DNA of 64,000 bases, from contig NC_013166.1 in assembly GCF_000024085.1 (NCBI RefSeq), positions 2,788,074 to 2,852,073 of the forward strand, written 5' to 3'. Positions 9,244 to 17,996 of the stretch are shown in pieces; the first letter of the stretch is position 1, and every line of letters starts with the position of its first letter. The DNA comes from Kangiella koreensis DSM 16069 (lineage in GTDB: Bacteria > Pseudomonadota > Gammaproteobacteria > Enterobacterales > Kangiellaceae). Under the pieces are notes generated by a model. That model was not told the origin of the DNA and did not search any database. It saw nothing but the letters and a program-made list of their open reading frames with translations. The translations under genes were made by a program, and so were the position numbers.

Positions 9244-9348
9244 ATTTCTCCTGCTATTTACTTGCGCTTGGCTCTGTACATACGCACAATGGCACTATTT
9301 CAAACAATCACGCTTGTTAATGCAAGCGCTAATGGTAAAAATTACCTT

Positions 9349-10611
9349 ATGGATACATCGCATCTATCAACTATTAGATTTTCCGATCTAGGACTTGATC
9401 CCAAATTGCTCAAGGCAGTTGCTGACCTGGGCTTTGAATATTGCACACCGATTCAAGCAAAATCTCTACCTTTATTATTAAAAGGGCAGAATGTTGCCGG
9501 TCAGGCACAAACCGGAACCGGTAAAACCATCGCCTTTTTATTGGCGATTATGAACGATATTCTGACGTTGCCAGAAATCGAAGGGCGCCGTAAAAACGAG
9601 CCACGCTCATTAATTATGGCTCCAACCCGCGAATTGGCGGTGCAAATCGCTAAGGATGCGGTGCAGCTGGCCAAACATACTGACCTCAAGATTCGAGTAG
9701 TATATGGGGGCGAGGATCACGAAAAACAACGGCAGCAATTGATTGATGGTGTGGATATTCTAATTGGTACCACTGGTCGCCTGATAGATTACTTCAAAAC
9801 TAAAGCATTTGGCCTGGAAGCCATTGATAGCGTCGTTCTGGACGAAGCCGACCGCATGTTTGATCTCGGCTTTATTAAGGATATTCGCTACTTGTTCAAT
9901 CGCATGCCGCCAGCAACTGACCGCCTCAATATGCTGTTCTCAGCAACCTTGTCGCACCGCGTACAAGAGCTCGCCTATGAACACATGAATAATCCTCAGC
10001 ATGTGCAGGTTCAAACCCAACAGGTCTCGGCTAATAAAATCCGAGAAGCCCTATTTTACCCTAGTCGCGAAGAAGCTCTGCCATTGCTAGTCGGCCTAAT
10101 GCAGCGATTAGAACCTGAAAAATCGATTGTTTTCACCAATACCAAACGCGCAGCTGAACACGTCTGGGCTTGCTTAGCAGGTAATGATATCAAAGCTGGA
10201 TTGTTAACCGGTGATGTTCATCAGAAAAAGCGTTTACGTCTACTAGATGAGCTGAAAAATGACGATGTCAGTGTATTAGTCTGTACCGATGTCGCCGCTC
10301 GTGGGCTGCATATTGACGGTGTAACTCATGTCTTCAACTATCATCTACCGGATGATGCCGAAGACTATGTTCACCGCATTGGACGTACTGCACGAGCGGG
10401 TGCTGAAGGTGATGCCATCAGTTTTGCCGGTGAAGACTTTGCCATGAACCTGACAGCGATAGAGCAATACGTAGGTCACAATTTGCCTAAACTTGAAATC
10501 AAGTCTGAGTATTTAGCTAATTTAAAACCCTCTTTGCCCATTCAACAGAAACGTCGTCATCCGACACAACGACGTGGTGGCGGAAAACCAAGACATCCTC
10601 GCAATTCATAA
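9349..10611 (+). CDS. rhlB: ATP-dependent RNA helicase RhlB
   Basis: DEAD-box helicase of 420 residues (E. coli RhlB 421). The Q motif precedes CTPIQ (about 32-36), motif I is AQTGTGKT (53-60), motif II is DEAD in [13 protein letters not shown], motif III is SAT, and motif VI is [10 protein letters not shown]. The basic tail ([13 protein letters not shown]) is where RhlB binds RNA. The reading frame is open back to 9262, but the ATG at 9349 gives an N-terminus (M-x-x-x-HL-x-x-x-FSD) that aligns with E. coli RhlB, so I start there. Position next to trxA and rho supports RhlB over other DEAD-box paralogues. Its part in an RNA degradosome with RNase E is family knowledge. Confidence 0.93.
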   Translation: MDTSHLSTIRFSDLGLDPKLLKAVADLGFEYCTPIQAKSLPLLLKGQNVAGQAQTGTGKTIAFLLAIMNDILTLPEIEGRRKNEPRSLIMAPTRELAVQIAKDAVQLAKHTDLKIRVVYGGEDHEKQRQQLIDGVDILIGTTGRLIDYFKTKAFGLEAIDSVVLDEADRMFDLGFIKDIRYLFNRMPPATDRLNMLFSATLSHRVQELAYEHMNNPQHVQVQTQQVSANKIREALFYPSREEALPLLVGLMQRLEPEKSIVFTNTKRAAEHVWACLAGNDIKAGLLTGDVHQKKRLRLLDELKNDDVSVLVCTDVAARGLHIDGVTHVFNYHLPDDAEDYVHRIGRTARAGAEGDAISFAGEDFAMNLTAIEQYVGHNLPKLEIKSEYLANLKPSLPIQQKRRHPTQRRGGGKPRHPRNS

Positions 10612-10631
10612 ATTTACATATTAGACAGAAG

Positions 10632-10660
10632 AAAAAAGCTACCCACGTAGCTTTTTTTAT
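10632..10660 (+). terminator. Rho-independent terminator after rhlB
   Basis: AAAAAAGCTAC, a CCAC loop, then GTAGCTTTTTTT: a stem with a seven-T tail, 21 bases after the rhlB stop codon. Confidence 0.9.
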
Positions 10661-10759
10661 TTTCGATAAGCTTTCTTGCTAGCCTATTTTACATCTGTTG
10701 TCACCTTCATTAAGATAAGTGCGTCCCTTTAATGGATATTAAACTTTAAGGATAATCAT

Positions 10760-11035
10760 ATGAAAAATTTGTTTGCTCTATCTTTAGCCACTTTAATTCT
10801 AACGGCATGCTCAACAACCAATAGTAACAATATTGCACCAGACCAGGCAGATGCTGTATCTTCTGAACCGCAAGTCTGCTTCTACACTAAAAGAGTTGGC
10901 TGGCATTTCAAACAAAAAAACTGCATGTCAAAAAATACTTATGAAAAGAATAAAGTTTCTCTCATGCCTACCAGTAACCAATCTCAAACAAGCCGGCCTC
11001 TTTCCGTTGACCAATTACCACATTCGAGTAAATAG
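10760..11035 (+). CDS. Small lipoprotein with paired-cysteine motif (copy 1)
   Basis: A 91-residue protein starting MKNLFALSLATLILTACSTT: a signal peptide with lipobox LTAC, so it is probably lipid-anchored at Cys17 and exported. The mature part carries 'QVCFYTKRVGWHFKQKNC', i.e. C-x(4-6)-VG-x-x-FK-x-K-x-C followed by YE. The same pattern recurs in the lipoprotein at 11151, so the two are tandem paralogues. The two conserved cysteines could form a disulfide. I recognise the pattern from short gammaproteobacterial proteins of unknown function. AAGGATAATCAT precedes the ATG. The function is unknown. Confidence 0.75.
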   Translation: MKNLFALSLATLILTACSTTNSNNIAPDQADAVSSEPQVCFYTKRVGWHFKQKNCMSKNTYEKNKVSLMPTSNQSQTSRPLSVDQLPHSSK

Positions 11036-11044
11036 AATATCCAT

Positions 11045-11065
11045 GAGCCAATGAATTATTGGCTC
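11045..11065 (+). terminator. Hairpin after the first small lipoprotein gene
   Basis: GAGCCAAT / ATTGGCTC, a perfect 8-bp stem with a 5-base loop, 9 bases after the stop codon. Only a short T stretch follows, so termination may be weak. Confidence 0.55.
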
Positions 11066-11150
11066 TTACATATTCAGTTACACTTCTAGTCTTTAGCTTT
11101 CTTCGGCTATCTGCTAATTTTTCAAATCTATAAAATAAAACGGATTAGTT

Positions 11151-11432
11151 ATGCTTACAAAATTATCTTTTTTATCTGTTATCTTTTTCGTATCTTCTTG
11201 CGCAACACAAGCTCCTGTCGCTAGTAAAGGCAATCTAGACCCCGAAGAGAAAGTTGCTTCTGAAGAAACAAAAGAGCCGAGAATTATCTGCAAGCGTACG
11301 CATACTGTCGGTACTAACTTTAAGAAAAAGCAATGTTGGACTGTAGAAGACTATGAAGACTTACAACGCAGAAGTAGAGAAGCGGTTGAACGTGCGCAAG
11401 GTTCTGAAATGACAGCTCCCCAGGGTCGTTAA
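11151..11432 (+). CDS. Small lipoprotein with paired-cysteine motif (copy 2)
   Basis: A 93-residue exported protein. The signal peptide (MLTKLSFLSVIFFVSSC) ends in a VSSC lipobox, giving a lipidated Cys at residue 17. The mature region has 'IICKRTHTVGTNFKKKQCW' and then a charged helical tail (YEDLQRRSREAVERA). The C-x-x-x-x-x-VG-x-x-FK-x-K-x-C...YE pattern matches the neighbour at 10760, although the rest of the two proteins has diverged. A TATAAAAT element lies about 20 bases before the ATG and may be its own -10 box. No enzymatic motif is visible. The role is unknown; a small cell-envelope protein is the most I can say. Confidence 0.75.
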   Translation: MLTKLSFLSVIFFVSSCATQAPVASKGNLDPEEKVASEETKEPRIICKRTHTVGTNFKKKQCWTVEDYEDLQRRSREAVERAQGSEMTAPQGR

Positions 11433-11441
11433 TAGCTATAT

Positions 11442-11490
11442 CCTTATACAGCCAGAGCTGCTTGAATATAGCTCCTCTGGGTGTATAAGG
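11442..11490 (+). terminator. Long hairpin after the second small lipoprotein gene
   Basis: CCTTATACA-g-CCAGAG pairs with CTCTGG-g-TGTATAAGG: 15 paired bases with one G/G mismatch around a 17-base loop. It starts 9 bases after the stop codon. There is no long T run, so it could equally stabilise the 3' end of the mRNA; it also separates this gene from the convergent thioesterase. Confidence 0.5.
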
Positions 11491-11532
11491 TTTAGTATCC
11501 CGTATTCCTACCTTGACGACTGCAATACTTAC

Positions 11533-12030
11533 TTATTTCCACTTCTCCACAACTTCTTTAATTCTGACCTCTCTACGGCCAACATGATCTTTGATCTGTT
11601 GCGCTAATTCGCTCTGCTTCTTTTCTTTATCGGTTTCAATAATCAGCTCTGGCACTTCTGACGGTACTCGCTCCTCATCAAACGCAACCAAGGTAAAGTG
11701 AGCTGTTGTGCTCAGTACATCGCCTTCTGCGCCGCCTTTGTCGACAAATACATCGGTTCTTACCATCATTGAGGTTCTTCCAACTAGAACCACTTTTGCT
11801 ACGGTTTTAATTCGGTCACCGACAAAGATTGGCTTTTTAAATATCACACGCTCCACTGATGCGGTTGATACGGTTTTTTCAGCATAGCGAATGGCCGCCA
11901 TTGCTGCTGTTGTATCCATAATCGCCAGCAACTCACCACCAAACATGTTGCCATAGGGGTTACTTTGGTTTGGGAAAACGAAGTTCCAGGTTTCAATTTC
12001 TTCAGCTTTTTTCTTGATACGTTCTGTCAT
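11533..12030 (-). CDS. Acyl-CoA thioesterase (hotdog family)
   Basis: A 165-residue 4HBT/ACOT-type hotdog enzyme expected to hydrolyse acyl-CoA to free acid and CoA. The family signature is clear in 'FPNQSNPYGNMFGGELLAIMD', followed by AAMAAIRYA and 'VERVIFKKPIFVGD'. The Asn and Asp of the first motif are the usual catalytic positions. There is no signal peptide, so it should act in the cytoplasm. The gene lies 9 bases after an alpha/beta hydrolase gene on the same strand, so the two are probably co-transcribed. It resembles the YciA/BFIT branch; the preferred chain length cannot be told from sequence. Confidence 0.88.
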   Translation of the reverse strand: MTERIKKKAEEIETWNFVFPNQSNPYGNMFGGELLAIMDTTAAMAAIRYAEKTVSTASVERVIFKKPIFVGDRIKTVAKVVLVGRTSMMVRTDVFVDKGGAEGDVLSTTAHFTLVAFDEERVPSEVPELIIETDKEKKQSELAQQIKDHVGRREVRIKEVVEKWK

Positions 12031-12039
12031 AATCCTTGC

Positions 12040-12927
12040 CTACTGATTTAAAAATTTGATTATAGGTTGCCATATTCCTTGGATGATTTCCTGCTTTTTA
12101 CGAAACAGCCCAAAGTGTCCTATTCGTTTTAGTTCCAAGTCTTGTGGCAGTATGTATTGAGTTACCCGGTGACTGTTTGAATAATGAGCCAACAATGCAT
12201 CTCTTGAGGATTGTGGGGCATACCAGTCATCTGAAATAGTCAGCGCAAAGATATTGGCCTTTATCTTTTCATAACCGGAAAGATCTAAGCCGTGCCTGGA
12301 AGTGAATAGGTAATCTTCAGATTTAGCCCACTCAACCCACTGTTTAACCGCATGTTTAGGTACCGGAATGGGGCCCAGCATTTTCGAATGGAAAAAATCA
12401 CCACGCTGAAACACCATCATCAATGGCATTAGGCCATACCACATGGCTGCCAATAGATACTTCTGCGCTCCCAGCCATGCTCTCCAGGCACCAACCCCGG
12501 TAGCAGCTAAGATTATTTTGTCGAATTGATAAGAGGAGGGGGCCAAGCCTAATATCTGGCCACCAGCACTATGCCCCAGATAATACAGTTCACTCGGCTG
12601 ATAACTGTTCTGCACGTGTTGAATTACCGACTCTAAGTCTAGCTCTCCCCAATGCTGCATTAGCATGTCTTTAGCAGGCATAACCCCATCTTTTGACTGG
12701 CCTATGCCACGATAATCAAAGGTCAGGCAGCTGATACCTTGTTCAGCTAAGTGGTTAGCAATATGTTTGTAGTACTGATGTGGTACGCCAAAAGCAGAGC
12801 CTATGATTAACCATCGGTTTTGCTTTAAAGTGTTGCCGTCGGGCTCTTCTTTTGCAGAATAAATTGACGCTGATAGGATAAATCCATCAACGGTCTGTAT
12901 CTGGAGATTGTGATGTGGATATGACAA
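12040..12927 (-). CDS. Alpha/beta hydrolase (serine-aminopeptidase-like)
   Basis: A 295-residue alpha/beta hydrolase. 'LTFDYRGIGQS' follows the oxyanion-loop region, and the nucleophile elbow GHSAGGQ is at about residues 118-124; an Asp-x-x-x-x-P segment (DDWYAPQSS) and a late His (IGHFGLF) complete a plausible triad. It resembles the 'predicted alpha/beta hydrolase' group COG4757 and not a named lipase. There is no signal peptide. I take the TTG at 12927 as start because GGAAG lies just upstream and the next Met is too far inside. It is the first gene of a two-gene unit with the acyl-CoA thioesterase, hinting at acyl-ester metabolism, but the substrate is unknown. Confidence 0.8.
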   Translation of the reverse strand: MSYPHHNLQIQTVDGFILSASIYSAKEEPDGNTLKQNRWLIIGSAFGVPHQYYKHIANHLAEQGISCLTFDYRGIGQSKDGVMPAKDMLMQHWGELDLESVIQHVQNSYQPSELYYLGHSAGGQILGLAPSSYQFDKIILAATGVGAWRAWLGAQKYLLAAMWYGLMPLMMVFQRGDFFHSKMLGPIPVPKHAVKQWVEWAKSEDYLFTSRHGLDLSGYEKIKANIFALTISDDWYAPQSSRDALLAHYSNSHRVTQYILPQDLELKRIGHFGLFRKKQEIIQGIWQPIIKFLNQ

Positions 12928-12976
12928 ACAGACTTCCAGTTAGTGACTAAAGTCATTATAAATACCTGATTCTCAA

Positions 12977-13004
12977 GCAAAAGGCCAGTGGTCTGGCCTT
13001 TTGC
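12977..13004 (-). terminator. Terminator after the 1177-residue surface protein gene
   Basis: GCAAAAGGCCAG-TGGT-CTGGCCTTTTGC, a perfect 12-bp stem located 19 bases after the stop codon of the gene ending at 13024. A-run and T-run flanks make it work in either direction, although the gene at 12927 is transcribed away from it. Confidence 0.85.
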
Positions 13005-13023
13005 TTCAATCTAAATGCTTAAA

Positions 13024-16000
13024 TTATGAGTTTCGTCTTCTACCCAACATCAATCCCAAAAGTATCAGTAACCATAAACCGGTATGGCCACCACCTGAGC
13101 CACTATCCTTCTTGGATCTGACGGTCAGGTTAACCTGCTCTTGATTATTCTCCTCCACAGGATCTAATGACTGAGTGCTCACAGTAGTCGTCACTGTAGC
13201 CTGGCCAACCCCAACAGCAATAACCCTCAATGGTATCTGTCTTACTTCGCCAACACTAAGGTTATCTAAACTACAACTCATGTTTTCTTGATTGATAGTG
13301 CAGCCATCAAGACCGCTGCCAAACTCAAGAATATTCACATTTGAGTTGGTCACTGTTTGAAGTTCAACACTCTGAGCTGAACTTGGTCCATTGTTTTGGA
13401 CAATAATTTGTATGGTCACCACACCCTGCTCATTCACGGAGGTAGCGCTAGCTACAGCCTCTACACTGATATCTGCAATGGCTTGTCCAAACTCACCATT
13501 GCCCTGATTAATATATAGCGCGCTGCCTTCGACCAAATCTTCGGCAAGTATCAGATCTTTTAGGACACCGTCATTCTGAGTGACCCAGGATGCAAATTTT
13601 GCTGCCTCATTTATCAGTAATTTTGACGCTAACTCATAAACTCCTGATTCATTTAGATAGATTTGATGGGCTCCCACTTTGTTCAGCACAAATAAGTCTG
13701 TATCACCATCATTATCGATATCGGAAACCAGAACTTGAGCAGAGTCCATGCGGCCGATTGACTGCAGCAGATTAAAGCCACCGTTCCAACTATAAACCTT
13801 ATTGGCCGGAATCTGCTGGCGATCCTGCTCGTCTATTGCACCGGCAAAGATTACTTCATTCATTCCATCGTTATTCACATCAAGCGATCTAATGCCTGTT
13901 ACCAGCCCTGTGGCTATGCTGGTGAAATTATTGGGAGGTGATAAGGTATCCAGCAATTGGTCATTGCGATAGAAACGGCTGGTACCATCGTCAACCGCAA
14001 GCAAGCCATCGATCAACTCATCACCATCAACATCCGATAACACCAAGGCTGTGCTGTTAACAGTATCAATTAAATGACTAAGTTGAAGACCATTGCCTTG
14101 GTTTATATAAACTTCGTCAGGCCCATTATTGGCTATGACAACATCGGCTAAATCATCACCATTAAGGTCAGCTATATCCAATGCATTGCTTTCAGCAATT
14201 CCCAGCACTTGATTGATAACAAAGTTACCACTGCCGTCGCCGGTATATACCAAGGTTGGCTGATTCTGGCCAGTAGCGACTACTAAATCTAAATGACCAT
14301 CACCGTTAATATGAGCAAGCTCAGCTGTAACAACAGTTTCTTCTCCAGCAATGTCTGCTGCCTTATTAAAATTACCAGCACCATCGTTAATGAAACTAGA
14401 GCCGATAGTGTTTGCTCCTCTTAATAAAACCAGGTCATCAAGGCCATCATTATTGATGTCACCCGTTACCACAATTTGCGAGGCCGCTTCGCCAACTGTT
14501 AAGCTTTTGTCATTCATAAGCTCGCTGGTGACTGACAAACCCTGAGCAGATTGATTATTATCGAGTAGTTCATCATTGGAGCCTGTGATCTCAGCATAGC
14601 TATATAAATCATCAATTGAGTTTCCAGCAATATTTATCTGGATTTGCTCGGAAGCACCATCATCCATATCACCAATCAAACAGCTGAAGATTAAATTATT
14701 TACTGTGCAACGGCTATCATTCTCAATCAGGGCAAGATCACCTGTTAATTCAATTTCTACACCCACATTAGTTGCCTGACTTGGGCCACTATTAGTCACT
14801 TCGTAGGTTAATGTAAATGCTTCATCAACTAATGGAGCAATAGTTGATAAGGATTGTGAAATTGCCAGATCATTACTGTTGACTGAAACCACTCTTAACT
14901 CAAAGTTCTGCTGACTTTGTCCAGTTCCATCCGAAGCTAAAAGCTCAATATCATAAACCCCAACATCAATATTCTGAGGAATACCAGTTAAGTTATTGCC
15001 AACTAGCTGTAACCACAGCGGCTGAGTCAAAGAAGAAATATTGACTGTATCTCCGTCAGCATCAACCGCTTCAATTTGATAGTTATAATTATTACTTTCA
15101 ACTATTGTCAGAACCGGCTCTGAAGCAAAAACAGGCAAATCATTCACAGGACTCACCGTAATGGCAATGACGGCAACATTAGACTCCTGGCCCACGACAT
15201 CATCAATTTGATATTGAATCTGATCCTGTCCATTAAAATCTTTTTGCGGACGATAACTCATTTTCCCGTTGTTCTGATTAACAGTCACAGTGCCTGATAC
15301 AGGCTCTGAAATGATTCTTAACGTTTCTAAATCAAAACCTTGTCCACTATGATCATTATCAAGCGGACTAAATACAGCTACCGAATCTTCATCCACTGTT
15401 ACAGAGTCATTAGCGAGGATCGGCACACCATCATCTTCTTCTACGGTAATCGAAAAGCTTTGTGTATCCGTTGCATCAAATTGATCCTTTGCCTCAACGG
15501 TAATCTCATAAACAGCGCCAGCCTGAGCAATAGTCGGGGTCCAATTAAACTCTCCTGTTACAGAATCAATACTGGCACCAGCCGGTGCGCCTGCAGCTAA
15601 GCTATAACTGATCACTGCTGATGGGTCAGGATCGTTCGCCACCACCACAAATGAAACCTCCTGGAGTGGTGCCACTACTTGACTGCTAATCGGATCAATC
15701 GTTGGCGGATTATTGACTACATCCACGCTGACCGATGAAGATACGCTACCGCTGACCTCAGGAGAGTTACTAGAATAGGTTGCGGTCAGGCTTCGTGTTC
15801 CTGCACTGTTAAATTGAATGGAGCATGAACCCACACTGACATCGGCACTACAGCTTTCTGAACCGCTTGCAACTTCTACTGTTCCCACGATAGGCAAGCC
15901 ACTGGCTACTGCTTCAATCGCCACCGAGAAATTAAATGTCACAGAATCGCCCGGGAATACTGAAGATGAAGAGAAGGAATCAATAGAGGTCGTCGTATTT

Positions 16001-16557
16001 GCGGGTACAGCTGAAATATTGCTATCGGTAGTAGCAGAAGCAAACTCTGCATTACCAAGATAATTTGCTGTTACTGTGTAATTGCCGACGGAGAAAGCTT
16101 TATTAAAGCTTGCTTCACCCGAAGCATTTAGCGCAACCGTTGTTTCACTAAATCCGTCGATTAAAAACTCAACATTACCGGTTGGTGTTTCTAGATTTAA
16201 ATCGCTGGTGGTAACCTGAGTGGTAAAGGTCACATTTTCGCTACTGGTTGGCGAGGAGTCAGTTGCATTTAAATTAACCGAGGTGTCTGCGCTATCTATT
16301 GCAGTTACCGTAGCATCGTTAGCAGTTACCGTAGCAGGGTCATCAGTCACTAAACTGGTAAAGTTAGCCCCGGATACCGTTGCCTGAGATGAAATTTGAT
16401 TGCCGCTGGCATCATCATTGACTACCACGTCATAAGTTACGGTCACTGTTTTACCCGCAGGTAGATTACCTAAATTTATTTGCGGCTCAGCCCACGTGCT
16501 CGTTGAGTAAGCTAAAGTGACAATCCATAATCCCAGGCCTATAATTCCACGGCTCAT
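13024..16557 (-). CDS. Large exported multidomain protein with FG-GAP repeats and GlyGly-CTERM tail
   Basis: 1177 residues. In order: signal peptide ending near residue 23 (TSTWA); a DUF11-like domain (to ~105); two bacterial Ig-like domains (~105-285, including GNVEFLIDG and NYTVTANYLGNAEF); a putative Ig domain (~285-380); a cadherin-like domain with the 'NDSVTVDEDS' and 'PLDNDHSG' signatures (~380-470); another Ig-like domain (~470-560); a second DUF11 domain (~560-665); six or seven FG-GAP/VCBS-type repeats (~690-1020) with calcium-loop motifs such as DINNDGLDD and DIDNDGDTD; a third DUF11 domain; and a tail GSGGGHTG-hydrophobic helix-RRRNS. The tail is a GlyGly-CTERM sorting signal, processed by rhombosortase after type II secretion in known cases. 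Likely a surface adhesin or matrix protein. Confidence 0.85.
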   Translation of the reverse strand: MSRGIIGLGLWIVTLAYSTSTWAEPQINLGNLPAGKTVTVTYDVVVNDDASGNQISSQATVSGANFTSLVTDDPATVTANDATVTAIDSADTSVNLNATDSSPTSSENVTFTTQVTTSDLNLETPTGNVEFLIDGFSETTVALNASGEASFNKAFSVGNYTVTANYLGNAEFASATTDSNISAVPANTTTSIDSFSSSSVFPGDSVTFNFSVAIEAVASGLPIVGTVEVASGSESCSADVSVGSCSIQFNSAGTRSLTATYSSNSPEVSGSVSSSVSVDVVNNPPTIDPISSQVVAPLQEVSFVVVANDPDPSAVISYSLAAGAPAGASIDSVTGEFNWTPTIAQAGAVYEITVEAKDQFDATDTQSFSITVEEDDGVPILANDSVTVDEDSVAVFSPLDNDHSGQGFDLETLRIISEPVSGTVTVNQNNGKMSYRPQKDFNGQDQIQYQIDDVVGQESNVAVIAITVSPVNDLPVFASEPVLTIVESNNYNYQIEAVDADGDTVNISSLTQPLWLQLVGNNLTGIPQNIDVGVYDIELLASDGTGQSQQNFELRVVSVNSNDLAISQSLSTIAPLVDEAFTLTYEVTNSGPSQATNVGVEIELTGDLALIENDSRCTVNNLIFSCLIGDMDDGASEQIQINIAGNSIDDLYSYAEITGSNDELLDNNQSAQGLSVTSELMNDKSLTVGEAASQIVVTGDINNDGLDDLVLLRGANTIGSSFINDGAGNFNKAADIAGEETVVTAELAHINGDGHLDLVVATGQNQPTLVYTGDGSGNFVINQVLGIAESNALDIADLNGDDLADVVIANNGPDEVYINQGNGLQLSHLIDTVNSTALVLSDVDGDELIDGLLAVDDGTSRFYRNDQLLDTLSPPNNFTSIATGLVTGIRSLDVNNDGMNEVIFAGAIDEQDRQQIPANKVYSWNGGFNLLQSIGRMDSAQVLVSDIDNDGDTDLFVLNKVGAHQIYLNESGVYELASKLLINEAAKFASWVTQNDGVLKDLILAEDLVEGSALYINQGNGEFGQAIADISVEAVASATSVNEQGVVTIQIIVQNNGPSSAQSVELQTVTNSNVNILEFGSGLDGCTINQENMSCSLDNLSVGEVRQIPLRVIAVGVGQATVTTTVSTQSLDPVEENNQEQVNLTVRSKKDSGSGGGHTGLWLLILLGLMLGRRRNS

Positions 16558-16653
16558 TGTTCCATCCTCATAACCAGGTTAGGTTTAATTTTTTGGTGCA
16601 AAATACCATTCGTTTGTTACCATGTCTTGCAAATAACTTTTCAAGGAATTCAC

Positions 16654-16956
16654 ATGACAACACTTAATCAGGATATATTTAAAAACTCTTTAAACACTCA
16701 GTTTTCTATTCAGCATGCAGATGACAAAACTCAACTGACACTGATTGAATGCAGTAATTTAACGTCCGAAAACGTACCTGATTATGAACGTTTTTCGTTA
16801 ATCTTTGAGTCAAGTGACGCGCTACTGTCTCAAGCAACATATACGCTTGAACATCCCGCGATGGGTAACCAGGATCTTTTTCTGGTACCTATTCACGGTG
16901 ATGAAAAATGTTTTCAGTATGAAGCCGTCATCAATCGGAAAATTGATGCTGCCTAA
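16654..16956 (+). CDS. DUF6916-like small protein
   Basis: About 100 residues, cytoplasmic, with no signal peptide. The segment 'FSLIFESSDALLSQATYTLEHPAMG' followed by DLFLVPI and a final 'YEAVINR' matches, from memory, the DUF6916 family found beside phage-tail-collar (microcystin-dependent protein) genes, where its function is unknown. I start at the ATG at 16654, which has AAGGA seven bases upstream, and not at the in-frame TTG at 16627. It is convergent with the GNAT gene (4 bases between stops) and divergent from the 1177-residue gene across 96 bases. The neighbouring collar genes support the family call. Confidence 0.72.
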   Translation: MTTLNQDIFKNSLNTQFSIQHADDKTQLTLIECSNLTSENVPDYERFSLIFESSDALLSQATYTLEHPAMGNQDLFLVPIHGDEKCFQYEAVINRKIDAA

Positions 16957-16960
16957 TGGC

Positions 16961-17455
16961 TCAGCCTGCGCAACGTATCTGTTGGGCAGGCTTTTCCATC
17001 AACCAATAAACACCTTTATCATCAGTCTTTTCAAACCCCAGACGCAGATATAAATTTAACGCGGGGTTATTCTTTTCCACATGAATACGAACGCTCAGTT
17101 GCTTCTCTTCTGCATCATCTATGATGCGATTTAACAACTTTGTTCCCAAACCTTTCCCCCGATACTCTGGGAGTAGGGCAATATCAACAATTCTCACTTC
17201 ATCTTCACGAAAATCTAAGTACAAGCGACCAGCCTCCTGACTTTCATATTGCACAATCTGATACTGAGCATCTGGAAACTGCTGTTTATAGAAAGTATCT
17301 TGGGCTTCAAACTGCATTCTTAAAAACTCATCGATCTGCTGTTGCGGCCAACCAGTCACTTGTAACTCTTCAAGTCGCGTACTGGCATACACCTCCGACA
17401 AAAAGTCCGAGTCTTTCTCTTCCACTGGTCTAAATGTCACAGTTGCTGCCATCAT
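16961..17455 (-). CDS. GNAT-family N-acetyltransferase
   Basis: About 164 residues of the GNAT fold, transferring an acetyl group from acetyl-CoA. The acetyl-CoA loop is in 'LLPEYRGKGLGTKLLNRII' (Q/R-x-x-G-x-G/A type), followed by the 'NNPALNLYLRLGFEK' helix usual for the family. The frame is open to 17491, but ATGATG at 17455/17452 is the sensible start. It begins one base beyond the stop of the first collar gene (TAATATG), so translation is coupled. GNAT genes next to tail-collar genes recur in many genomes; a role in modifying the collar proteins or DUF6916 protein is speculation. Confidence 0.85.
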   Translation of the reverse strand: MMAATVTFRPVEEKDSDFLSEVYASTRLEELQVTGWPQQQIDEFLRMQFEAQDTFYKQQFPDAQYQIVQYESQEAGRLYLDFREDEVRIVDIALLPEYRGKGLGTKLLNRIIDDAEEKQLSVRIHVEKNNPALNLYLRLGFEKTDDKGVYWLMEKPAQQIRCAG

Positions 17456-17456
17456 A

Positions 17457-17987
17457 TTAACTTCTACTCGGGTACAAACCCTGCAACGCAATAATAAAGT
17501 TCATACTTAAAAAAGGCTGCATGTTGTTATGGGGCTGACTGCCACCCGTATTTTCAACAGCGGATTCTGAGATCGGCTGTAAGTTGTTGCCATCGGCATA
17601 CAATTCTTTGCCACCTTCAACACTGCCTGGCAGAGAGCTTTGTGGATTGTTGGTCCCATCAAACTCAGATTCCTCATTCGATCCCAATTGATTATGAGTG
17701 TGATTCGGAATCTGTGCTTCACTTAAAGTGACCGTTTCGCTACCTCCTAATTGTCCCAAGCGTTTTTCCGTTAAACCTGGACCTCGGCCTGGATGCATAG
17801 GAGCGCGCCCCTGCATATTTGGTAGCGCCATGGTTGTACGACCATCACCGCCATAAGTGGTGCCAATTAATGAAAACAACGCTGTATTTTGCGAAACCGG
17901 TAATAGCTGCCCATTACAAAACGCCCAACTACGAGGCGCGAAGTTCCCCGCAAATATTCTTATCTCAGCAATAAATGGTTCTGACAT
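17457..17987 (-). CDS. Phage tail collar domain protein (microcystin-dependent-protein-like), third of three
   Basis: A 176-residue tail-collar protein (PF07484 type). It begins MSEPFIAEIRIFAGNFAPR and continues with WAFCNGQLLP, then 'GTTYGGDGRTTMALPNMQGR', a variable central part (about 75-140) and the conserved end 'PHNNMQPFLSMNFIIALQG'. The two preceding genes share the same frame of constant ends and variable middle. It lacks a signal peptide. AGGAGA precedes the ATG. Proteins of this family include phage fibre tips and the MdpB protein of cyanobacteria; what they do outside phages is unknown. The stop overlaps the start region of the GNAT gene. Confidence 0.88.
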   Translation of the reverse strand: MSEPFIAEIRIFAGNFAPRSWAFCNGQLLPVSQNTALFSLIGTTYGGDGRTTMALPNMQGRAPMHPGRGPGLTEKRLGQLGGSETVTLSEAQIPNHTHNQLGSNEESEFDGTNNPQSSLPGSVEGGKELYADGNNLQPISESAVENTGGSQPHNNMQPFLSMNFIIALQGLYPSRS

Positions 17988-17996
17988 AATGTTCTC

